NCBI GenBank assembly: GCA_007133925.1
Contig: SLLU01000062.1
Location: forward strand, 1 to 31,992
Direction: 5' to 3'
Source of the DNA: Candidatus Halarchaeoplasma halalkaliphilum
GTDB lineage: Archaea > Thermoplasmatota > Thermoplasmata > Halarchaeoplasmatales > Halarchaeoplasmataceae
Length of the DNA stretch: 31,992 bases
Made by a program: the position numbers and the translations under genes. This document shows, piece by piece, positions 8,301-14,515 of this stretch. The notes below the pieces were generated by a model, which was given only the letters and a program-made list of their open reading frames with translations, was not told the origin of the DNA and did not search any database. How positions within the stretch are numbered: position 1 is the first letter of the stretch; each line of letters opens with the position of its first letter.

Positions 8301-8496
8301 CACTTCTAGGGTTATCTTCCCATCTCATGGGGTTTTGCCATTCTCTGTCAACATCGGGAGCTATGATTGGTGCCAAAATACCTATTATCATAAGGAATAC
8401 TATTATGCTGAACCCTATCATACCGATCTTTTGACCTCTGAATTCTTTTGCAATGCTGAATGCCCTCTCTTTGATATCTTCAATCCTGATGCTCAT
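5338..8496 (-). CDS. dppC: DppC/OppC-type permease with a giant repeat-containing ectodomain
   Basis: The protein has 1052 residues, against about 300 for ordinary DppC. Residues 1-50 hold the cytoplasmic start and first helix (IGMIGFSIIVFLMIIGILAP). Residues 824-1052 are a normal DppC core: MGTDSSGRD, then five helices and the coupling EAA loop YIEAAQSLGSSGGRVITKHM. Between them lie about 775 extracytoplasmic residues; the family usually has about 45 here. This region includes eight degenerate repeats marked by a Trp motif W-x-[IVL]-x-[DS] followed by Tyr/Phe strands, with Trp at 211, 288, 358, 438, 508, 567, 640 and 716. The reading frame is uninterrupted across the whole gene, so a real fusion or insertion is likelier than an assembly error. 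ATG at 8496 is chosen over the in-frame GTG at 8508 because AAGGTGG lies 8 nt upstream. It follows the DppB-like gene by 13 nt. Confidence 0.93.
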   Translation of the reverse strand: MSIRIEDIKERAFSIAKEFRGQKIGMIGFSIIVFLMIIGILAPIIAPDVDREWQNPMRWEDNPRSAIPTWAEYLQRGTWAPHDIRDEPDGGFEPGMDRFTFTYENDYDRPINDIRLRVQGSSNVPQVRLTVNLERPDGHEIYFLTGDRVSVRERFEYVYRGDEAFDFELGEFAKEGYMQEGPATSALIAAFGTYGITLRTQAIVTALGDNWIVEDGIYTYDVFDTDEGLYLDVVPAIVDTFQLDPDLRDDLERSVEDDQIHHNITNAFRDVNADLSRFRTIIAHEDGWVIQDKPFLFNIDSDLTVSIELDRGDIFNFDMKETLFDMYFSDLSRLRSIFATNDFPLTDHANISESNDEWYVDDVLFEYHIYESPILDYLMYTDIELKDGVLFTLDPTIESDLEQSIVDERIHVNVTDAFEGQGISFSTDAKISEDNGGWIISDSEYLYRIDGNMDVYVETKSFQMEGVEISHLVESEDDDIHMNITDAFRKHDITFSFDVEFNTTEDGWRITDEIFIFDIDPELNVEISIVSRFTFTLPPQAGLEHEFSENEIHLSAISVTTPTDEGWIIEDRIMEYIITETEGFEYNVELAIRDEIHFFLDYERFFETGVAHPAVIDLFSDYGITLSGEARVLGQEGEFWQIRDGDVRYFIEDTGEELMGLVTSMIPGEYVPMDQPLGRWVEPISGDLVSLFDENGLQITGDSIRIRTYNEERTLWHLQDDMGYMIYLKNSGMEVYRLDSYSHVFTLRSTEGRQTVYNFGLDFHSEDIPTPTRYQIDPEMVPFAKADGNIFEDPESLKGTYTLNVWASGSTELDEESTRVIFSGRKYGLMGTDSSGRDIALGWVWGARWALIIGGIISITTVCLALLYGMTSAYYGGWVDEIMQRINEILIGIPLFPILLLTLITMGRSIWIFIAIYTALGWVGLAKIIRARGIQIRQDTYIEAAQSLGSSGGRVITKHMIPQLLPYAIAEGALIIPGIIITEAGLSVLGLGDPNVVTWGIMLSEAHAGAATIAGEWWWVLLPGFGITLLGFGFITTGMAFERVINPKMRQR
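6262..7945 (-). repeat. Eight degenerate 59-80-residue repeats in the DppC-like ectodomain
   Basis: Successive motifs are NWIVEDGIYTYDV, GWVIQDKPFLFNI, EWYVDDVLFEYHI, GWIISDSEYLYRI, GWRITDEIFIFDI, GWIIEDRIMEYII, FWQIRDGDVRYFI and LWHLQDDMGYMIY. Intervals between the Trp residues are 77, 70, 80, 70, 59, 73 and 76. Several units also share IH.N[IV]T[ND]AF before a G-I-[TS]-F/L strand. The pattern suggests a small alternating helix-strand fold repeated in tandem. I do not recognise the family. Confidence 0.8.
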
Positions 8497-8509
8497 GTTA
8501 TGTACCACC

Positions 8510-9568
8510 TTATACTTTCTTCTGTGCTCCTACTTCAACCCTGGGATCAAGGTATCCATACAAGATATCCGCTATGAGATAACCCACCACCCATAATATG
8601 GTGGTGATATAGATTATTCCCATTATTACGGGCATATCTGAATTAGCAAATAACGCCGCCCTGAACAAAAAGCCCAAGCCAGGCCAATTGAAGATAACTT
8701 CAGTTATCATGGCACCTCCTATGGATAATAGGAATGTGATTATGGCGCTCGTTACTATCGGAGGAGATGCTGTGCGAAGAGTATGGCCATAGATGACTCT
8801 ATTCTCAGGGACCCCTTTTGCTCTGGCAGCCATTATGTAATCGTCCTGTAATACCGATGTGACCATGTTCCTGGTGGCCCATGCACGGGCACCAAATGCA
8901 ACAAACACTATCGTTGATAGTGGCATGATTAAGCGCTTTAAGACACCCGTATAATAAGGTAATCCCGTTTCATCTGGGAAAGGCATCGCCGATGCAGGGA
9001 ACCAGCCCAGTTGGAATGAAAAAAACAATATGGCTAACATTCCGACCCACCACATGGGCATGCTACTGGTTAATATACCGAATATAGACAAAAATTTATC
9101 GATCTTTGACCCCGCTAGTTGGGCAGCTTTGAGGCCGAGACCGATACCGATAAGGATGTAAAACACCGCAGCAGTGGTGAACAACAGAATCGTACGGGGA
9201 AGAAAATGCATTATTATGGTATATACGCTACCATCACTCGCCCCATAGTTATGGGCAGTAAAACTATCACCTAAATTAAAAAACAACGTGTTAATTGCGG
9301 TATTATAAACCTTTTCGTGGAATGGATCGTCGATACCGTAATAATCAACCAGCCGATCATATTCGGCCTCCATTGCAGCAGCCCTTGCTTCAGCGGGCAT
9401 ATCAAGAGGCAGGCTCATGGAAAAAGCCTGCATCCTTTCCGATATCAATTGCTCGGTCATCTCATCTGATAAGGCACTGAATGCTATCGCAACCATGAAA
9501 ACAACGATCACCAGTACGACCAACGCATTTGCAGACCTTAATAAGAAATATTTGAATGTGGCTGGCAT
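8510..9568 (-). CDS. dppB: Oligopeptide/dipeptide ABC transporter permease, DppB/OppB type
   Basis: The protein has 352 residues and is the first gene of the transporter operon. After the first helix (ALVVLVIVVFMVAIAF) comes an extracytoplasmic loop of about 100 residues, normal for DppB. Five further helices follow, and the coupling motif DYIMAARAKGVPENRVIYGH contacts an ATPase subunit. FNWPGLGFLF near the end is typical of the family. It pairs with the DppC-like permease to form the channel. ATG at 9568 is preferred: the TTG at 9586 would lie about 13 nt from the TATA box, upstream of the expected transcription start. No SD is visible, so the mRNA is probably almost leaderless. Confidence 0.95.
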   Translation of the reverse strand: MPATFKYFLLRSANALVVLVIVVFMVAIAFSALSDEMTEQLISERMQAFSMSLPLDMPAEARAAAMEAEYDRLVDYYGIDDPFHEKVYNTAINTLFFNLGDSFTAHNYGASDGSVYTIIMHFLPRTILLFTTAAVFYILIGIGLGLKAAQLAGSKIDKFLSIFGILTSSMPMWWVGMLAILFFSFQLGWFPASAMPFPDETGLPYYTGVLKRLIMPLSTIVFVAFGARAWATRNMVTSVLQDDYIMAARAKGVPENRVIYGHTLRTASPPIVTSAIITFLLSIGGAMITEVIFNWPGLGFLFRAALFANSDMPVIMGIIYITTILWVVGYLIADILYGYLDPRVEVGAQKKV

Positions 9569-9598
9569 ATCAATCAAAGGATTCAAGGAGCACTTAGC

Positions 9599-9606
9599 AT
9601 ATAAAA
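9599..9606 (-). promoter_or_regulatory. TATA box of the dpp operon
   Basis: Read on the minus strand, ttttatat lies about 31 nt upstream of the ATG at 9568, so the transcript should begin within roughly 10 nt of the start codon. Confidence 0.6.
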
Positions 9607-9827
9607 TTTTTGGTTTCCATGACTGTTGTGTGGCCCGATTATTTCTTCCGCTACACCATCTTTTTTTTCGATATGTTTCACCGATGGAATATATTTATGG
9701 ATGATCCCTGTATCTTTGATTCACTTCCTAGTTCCAAGAAATGGATATTGATCCAGTATGTCTTACCTTATAAACCGATCTATGGGTCTACCACAAGATA
9801 TCTTGAGAAACAACATCACTAGAGATA

Positions 9828-9850
9828 GGAAAAAAATAAAAAAAGAAAGG
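9828..9850 (-). terminator. T-tract terminator of the binding-protein gene
   Basis: On the minus strand, ACCCCTTCC is followed by about 20 mostly T bases, roughly 36 nt past the stop codon. There is no stem-loop. Confidence 0.7.
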
Positions 9851-9885
9851 AAGGGGTTTTTCGCTTGTTGTACACTACCCGCGAC

Positions 9886-12800
9886 TCACTGCTTCTTTTT
9901 GTGGTAGATAACTACCGCAAAGACGGCACTCAACGCCAGCAGTACGAACATGAATCCCGGTGAATCTTCATCCTCGACAGTAACGATTACAGATTCGTCA
10001 CCGAATTCAACGAGAGAATCACCAACACTTGTGAACGTATGTTCGAATTCGTGGTCGTTTTCACCTTCTGCAGGGACGTTCAACGTATACACGGTTGTAC
10101 CATCTATGACAACGTCTATGCTGCCATCTGCACCACCTGTGTTCCTTGCACTGACTGTGATCGTCACCGTAAGGTCTTTTTCACCCTTGGTGGGATCGAC
10201 ATTCAGGGAAAGGTCAACGAGGTTAGCCTCTTCTTCATCGTCTGTGACGCTAACGGAAACTTCTTCCTCGCCCCACTCGATTACATAGATGCCAGCAGCA
10301 GTGAATTCATGGGTGAATTCACCGTCCACGGTTTCTCCAGCTGGAACTTCAACAGTTCGTACTGGTTCGGCGTTGACGTATATGTGGTCTTCCGCACCCA
10401 CATCTCCGATGTTCTCCACGCTGTACTCTATGGTAACTGTCAGAGGTGGGGTTCCGGTCGTGGGTGTTACGGTGAGCTCATAGTTGTCCAACTCATCTAC
10501 CACAGGAACATCTGTTGCGGTGACTTCCCTGGTCAGAGGACCGAATGACACCTCAAAGACTCCTTCTTCCTCGAAGGTAAAGGTCTCGGTCCCGGTTGCG
10601 GATCCACCTGCAGGTATTTCAACATCTCCTATGACAGCACCATCGACGAGTATGTCCACAGTGCCTGCTGCGGTACCTGTGTTCTCCGCATAAGCGGTTA
10701 TGGTGACGGTCAGGGGTATTCTTCCTGCGGTCGGTGAGACGGTTAACTCGTGGTTCACTATCTCAGCGGCACTGGGGTTCACGTACACAGAACGGGTTGT
10801 TACGGACCTGAATACCTGTCCTTCCAGTCCGGAGACGAATTCGAGCTCGTACCAGCCTTCGTCCCAAGTGGATGTCTCTCCACCGGGGATCGTAACCCGC
10901 AGATATGATCCTGCTGAGTTCACATAGGTTGGATCGGTATTTTCATACACAGCTAAGCCGAACTCGTCATACACGGTAAGGACGGACTCATAGGCATCGT
11001 CATGCCGAAGGTTCTTTGTCTGTATGGCGGGGTACTCTTCGAATACCCTAACACGTACTTCAGCTGTCAAGGAGTCTCCGGCATCGATCTCTATGGGAGA
11101 GGTCATGGTACCGTGCCTCAATGCGGCGATGTACAATCGATCTCTCCAATAGTCATCAGCTAGCGGGTATCCATCTGCCACAGTATGTCGTTCCATCTCT
11201 ACAACCAGATTGGCTGTGTCGTAACGAACGATCCTGAAAGGACCAGTTGCGATCCAGGATAGACCTACATCGTCCTGCCAGGAGGTTATAGCGTTGATCT
11301 CCGCGATGTGCTCCGCTTCAGTTATCTGAGCGGGGCCGTTCTGGAGGTACGGGGGTATCCATACGTCGTTACCGCCTTCACCAGCGAGGTTCTTCAGTGT
11401 ATTCATGAAGTCGATGGTTTGGGTGGAGTCGATCCAGTGCACGTAATTGGTTCCGGCAATGTTCGTCCACTCATATCGGTCATGCGGGGTTGCTCCGGAA
11501 TCCGCCCAGGCGGTCTCTCCCCTCAGATGCGTCACAGCCTCGTAGAGCTGCCATGGATGCATTGGGAAAGATCCGTAATAGCCGCAGATCTCGGTCTCAG
11601 CAGGGAATGTATAATCACCATAATAGGTAACTATACCTTCTTCGGCATCCACGATCTCTATGGCATGCACATTCTGGAACCATGGTCGGTTCGTGGTGGC
11701 ATAATTGGTATGGAAATAGGCTCCTCCAAGGGCGCCCCATGATTCATCGTAGGAAAGTTGTTTACTAAAGGCATGCGACGCGAGTATGTCCCTAAGGGTG
11801 ACATCGTGTCCCGAATGCCATGTACCGAGATGATAGTTGTATGTTACGGCAGTGGCAACCTTATCCACAGATACCAAATCCGCAGTATCGGGGTCGTAAG
11901 TGTGGGCACCGTTTATCCACTCTTCGGTCTGAACATCGTAGAACCATACGTCACTTCCAGAGGGTGCATCGAGATTACTCACAAGGTCACCATCAGCATC
12001 GAAGTCATAATCCATACGCAGCATGAATTCTCCTTCAGAGATGGACTCGCCGTAGCGGGCATTGAATACACCCACGGTTTCCGAATCCGCTATGTAATCC
12101 GCCCTCATGGGGATGGAAGTTCCTGTAGCGGGGTTCAACGTTGTACCAGGATCCCAGCTCATCCTCTGGGCCAGAACCGAGTAGTAATCAGCCGAACCAT
12201 GGATGTCATTCCAGTTATCCATGTACAGATGACCGGTTGCGGAGAATTGTGCCGCAGTGAACGTACCGTCCGTTGTCTTCAGGGTTCTGGGTGAGAAGAA
12301 CTGTGCCCATCCCGTGGTAGCATCCGTAGCGACCTCGGTTACCGCGTCCCTGTTCAGAGGAACTACGTCTGCAGAGGTCTCCAGGAATATCCTTGAACTC
12401 TGATAAACACCGACATAAGATATCTCTGCAACATACTCCCAGTAGGTTTCCTCGTCGGGCACCTGTCCCATGGCGAGGGGCAAAGCATAATCCAATATAA
12501 GGGGCTCTGCATAAGCTTCTTCTCGCAGGTAATAATATCTGCCGGCTGCACCGAAGAAACCTCCGGGCATGAACCCGTTGTAATCAGTGTAGAACTGGAT
12601 GGGTACACCATGCTGGTAAGCCACGGTAACGGAGGATATCCAACCGCCAGTGTAGAAGCCCCATTGCCAATCGGCGGGATCCGTGAAGAGCCAGACGTTA
12701 ATCAGGACTCGATCAGCCTCGAATCGATCCACATGGATACCGCAATCGCCCAGTAGATCCGAGAAGATACGGCCTATCTGAAGACGGGAATCCTCTATAC

Positions 12801-13506
12801 GGATCAATCCCGGCAACGAAACGTCACTCCAGCTTCCACCGGGGGGCCTGTACTGCCAATACTGTGTTGGCGATTGTGCGGGAGGTCTAAGATCCCCTTC
12901 CAGGCTTGGGTCATTCATGGCGTCCGTCATGGCATCCTGTATCATCTGGTATCCCCGATCAAAGTCTCCTGAATAGGTGATACCGAATTCCTCATCGATC
13001 CATAGGAGCTCGTCATCGTAAGACGGATTAGTGGTTGCTATCGCTTGATACTGGGCAACCGAAAAGCCGTCGTAGATATTCTCTACGATGAACTGCCTGT
13101 CTATAATATGGTTGGTGGCATGCCGGATCTCTCTGATGGAGAAGGGGTTGAAAACGAAATCGTTCGGATCTCCATTTCCAACAGTATCCAAAACCATCCT
13201 GGAATCCTCTGTCCATGCAGTGTTATACGTCATCTCCGTATAACTGCCATAGCTCTCCAGGGGTAGGATCCTCTGCTTCCACTCGGCAGGAATACGATCA
13301 TAGACCGTTCCATCCACTGCTTGGAGGAAGGCATCCAGTACTCCCGTAGCGGTGTCTCCTACACCTACACTCTGTTCGCTCCTTACTTCCAGTCTGATCT
13401 CGGTGACATATTCGTCCGCCGAGACCGGACTGCTTCCTAAGACTGCAAAAAGGCTGCTGGCTATTACCGCAACCAATAGCAGGCTTATCATCTTTTTCCA
13501 TTTCAT
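9886..13506 (-). CDS. Giant membrane-anchored peptide-binding protein (SBP_bac_5-like, permuted landmarks)
   Basis: The protein has 1206 residues, roughly twice a usual DppA/OppA. A Sec signal peptide (KWKKMISLLLVAVIASSLFA, cut near VSA-DEY) has no lipobox Cys. Residues 30-800 carry family 5 solute-binding landmarks, but in unusual order: a mid-protein-type strand TEIRLEV at the start, then MTYNTA and IREIRHATNHIIDRQFI (about 125-140), then NPATGTSIPMRADY (458-471), YHLGTWHSGHDVTLRD (558-573), and last ATGPFRIV and DDYWRDRLYI (753-793). A beta domain (800-910) precedes three 90-residue repeats (918-1180) and a C-terminal helix with KKK. The protein would sit on the outer face and deliver peptides to the adjacent DppB/DppC-like permeases. 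ATG at 13506 follows GAGGT with a 9-nt spacer. Confidence 0.88.
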   Translation of the reverse strand: MKWKKMISLLLVAVIASSLFAVLGSSPVSADEYVTEIRLEVRSEQSVGVGDTATGVLDAFLQAVDGTVYDRIPAEWKQRILPLESYGSYTEMTYNTAWTEDSRMVLDTVGNGDPNDFVFNPFSIREIRHATNHIIDRQFIVENIYDGFSVAQYQAIATTNPSYDDELLWIDEEFGITYSGDFDRGYQMIQDAMTDAMNDPSLEGDLRPPAQSPTQYWQYRPPGGSWSDVSLPGLIRIEDSRLQIGRIFSDLLGDCGIHVDRFEADRVLINVWLFTDPADWQWGFYTGGWISSVTVAYQHGVPIQFYTDYNGFMPGGFFGAAGRYYYLREEAYAEPLILDYALPLAMGQVPDEETYWEYVAEISYVGVYQSSRIFLETSADVVPLNRDAVTEVATDATTGWAQFFSPRTLKTTDGTFTAAQFSATGHLYMDNWNDIHGSADYYSVLAQRMSWDPGTTLNPATGTSIPMRADYIADSETVGVFNARYGESISEGEFMLRMDYDFDADGDLVSNLDAPSGSDVWFYDVQTEEWINGAHTYDPDTADLVSVDKVATAVTYNYHLGTWHSGHDVTLRDILASHAFSKQLSYDESWGALGGAYFHTNYATTNRPWFQNVHAIEIVDAEEGIVTYYGDYTFPAETEICGYYGSFPMHPWQLYEAVTHLRGETAWADSGATPHDRYEWTNIAGTNYVHWIDSTQTIDFMNTLKNLAGEGGNDVWIPPYLQNGPAQITEAEHIAEINAITSWQDDVGLSWIATGPFRIVRYDTANLVVEMERHTVADGYPLADDYWRDRLYIAALRHGTMTSPIEIDAGDSLTAEVRVRVFEEYPAIQTKNLRHDDAYESVLTVYDEFGLAVYENTDPTYVNSAGSYLRVTIPGGETSTWDEGWYELEFVSGLEGQVFRSVTTRSVYVNPSAAEIVNHELTVSPTAGRIPLTVTITAYAENTGTAAGTVDILVDGAVIGDVEIPAGGSATGTETFTFEEEGVFEVSFGPLTREVTATDVPVVDELDNYELTVTPTTGTPPLTVTIEYSVENIGDVGAEDHIYVNAEPVRTVEVPAGETVDGEFTHEFTAAGIYVIEWGEEEVSVSVTDDEEEANLVDLSLNVDPTKGEKDLTVTITVSARNTGGADGSIDVVIDGTTVYTLNVPAEGENDHEFEHTFTSVGDSLVEFGDESVIVTVEDEDSPGFMFVLLALSAVFAVVIYHKKKQ
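9970..10760 (-). repeat. Three tandem 90-residue Ig-like/CARDB-like repeats
   Basis: Units begin at HELTVSPTAG, YELTVTPTTG and LSLNVDPTKG, spaced exactly 90 residues (270 nt). Each has a [PL]LTVTI strand, EN[TI]G or RNTG, an I.V[DN]G hairpin, a V.VPAG-like turn and an F-rich strand before V.VTD. This matches CARDB or PKD-like beta-sandwich modules that space a domain away from the membrane. Confidence 0.85.
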
Positions 13507-13822
13507 GGTTATTCTACCTCTAACCAAAACGAACAATGTAGATTATATTTAAATGTTTTGTCGATTTGCCCGAGCAACAATAAATAAATCCTTGGAATAA
13601 AACAAATCTATGGCCGTTGATTCCCCTTTCACCCCTCACACTATCCTCTATATACATATATGAATCTATAAGAACATCCACGGAGTCCCGCAAAAGTCTT
13701 TTATAGATGATGTGTTCATTCACTTACTTATCCAACTGTGTGGTCACGGGAAAGATGGCTTACCCGTTGCCATACAAAATGGAAAGGTAATCTTATAACA
13801 AGTGTCCACCGGAGCGATACAG
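13507..13822. other. 316-nt divergent intergenic region
   Basis: It separates the binding-protein gene (-) from the first MacB-like ATPase gene (+). The minus-strand TATA (tttaaatataa, 13543-13553) serves the binding protein. On the plus strand, cttttatag near 13698 and cttataac near 13793 are TATA candidates; the second is too close to allow the GGAG site to be transcribed, so the first is preferred. A weak 5-bp inverted repeat (acggg/cccgt, about 13746-13767) lies between. The short minus-strand reading frame here runs into the promoter and is not supported as a gene. Confidence 0.5.
13543..13553 (-). promoter_or_regulatory. TATA box of the binding-protein gene
   Basis: Minus-strand tttaaatataa lies 37-47 nt upstream of the ATG at 13506, giving a leader of about 15 nt that still contains the GAGGT site. 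Confidence 0.6.
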
Positions 13823-14509
13823 ATGAAGAATATGATACAAGTAGAAGAAGTCCACAAGTATTATGATATCGGTTCTGTGAAGGTTCATGCTCTTAGGGGG
13901 CTGGACTTTACAGTTAAAAAAGGGGAAAAAGTAGCCGTAATGGGGCCTTCCGGATGCGGAAAAACCACTTTGTTGAACTGCCTATCGAGCCTGGATGATA
14001 TTTCTGAAGGAAAAGTGAGCATCGCAGGACGGAATATCATGGAGATGTCCGACGATGAAAAAACAGAGATGAGGGCTTTGGAGATGGGATTCGTTTTTCA
14101 ATTCTATAACCTGCTACCCGTTTTAACAGCTGTAGAAAACGTTGAACTGCCTTTACTTCTAGCCGGAAGGGCAAAAAATGCAAGAACACGAGCTGAAAAG
14201 GCATTGAAGATAGTAGGGCTGGGGAACCGAATGGATCACCGCCCTTCGGCCTTGTCGGGAGGCGAACGACAGAGGGTGACCATAGCCAGGGCCATCGTCA
14301 ACGAACCCAACATAATATGGGCGGATGAACCCACGGGCGATCTGGATACCGTCACCTCCCAAAAGATCATGGACATACTCGATATTTTGAACGAAAAGAT
14401 AGGACATACCATGGTCCTTGTGACCCATGAAAGAGAGATCGCAGAAAGGGCAGAGCGCATCGTACACATGGAAAGCGGTGTGATCAAAAGAGAGGAGTTC
14501 ATGGAGTAA
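13823..14509 (+). CDS. ABC transporter ATPase, MacB/LolD type (copy 1)
   Basis: The protein has 228 residues and is a complete nucleotide-binding subunit. Walker A is GPSGCGKTT (41-49), the Q-loop FQFYNLLPVLTAVENVELP (92-110) is typical of the MacB/LolD/FtsE-like group, the signature is LSGGERQRVTIAR (144-156), Walker B IIWADEPTGDLD (164-175) and the switch His H202. It acts with the FtsX-type permease that starts 6 nt downstream, in mechanotransmission or extrusion at the membrane surface rather than classical import. ATG at 13823 is chosen since GGAG lies 8 nt upstream and the start then matches the paralogue; the in-frame GTG at 13802 has no such support. Confidence 0.95.
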   Translation: MKNMIQVEEVHKYYDIGSVKVHALRGLDFTVKKGEKVAVMGPSGCGKTTLLNCLSSLDDISEGKVSIAGRNIMEMSDDEKTEMRALEMGFVFQFYNLLPVLTAVENVELPLLLAGRAKNARTRAEKALKIVGLGNRMDHRPSALSGGERQRVTIARAIVNEPNIIWADEPTGDLDTVTSQKIMDILDILNEKIGHTMVLVTHEREIAERAERIVHMESGVIKREEFME

Positions 14510-14515
14510 GATATC

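Larger units (their letters stand above)
9569..9885. other. 317-nt intergenic region between the dpp operon and the binding-protein gene
   Basis: It holds the promoter of dppB at one end and the T-tract terminator of the binding-protein gene at the other. The middle (about 9610-9820) is AT-rich with a few T-runs; its short reading frames have no recognisable protein, SD or conserved motif. The binding-protein gene therefore appears to be transcribed separately from the membrane subunits, with possible read-through. Confidence 0.6.

Noticed and set aside
9610..9822. 70-codon plus-strand reading frame between dppB and the binding-protein gene
   Set aside because: No SD, no family resemblance, AT-rich composition unlike the coding neighbours.
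9886..13506. Possibility that the binding protein is a fusion of two genes or a frameshifted pair
   Set aside because: One uninterrupted frame, one signal peptide and each family 5 landmark present once; circular permutation explains the order better.
13520..13723. 67-codon minus-strand reading frame in the divergent intergenic region
   Set aside because: It overlaps the TATA box of the binding-protein gene, has no SD and no recognisable protein features.
13746..13767. Inverted repeat acggg/cccgt as an operator
   Set aside because: Arms are only 5 bp with a 12-nt loop, expected by chance in this length of sequence.
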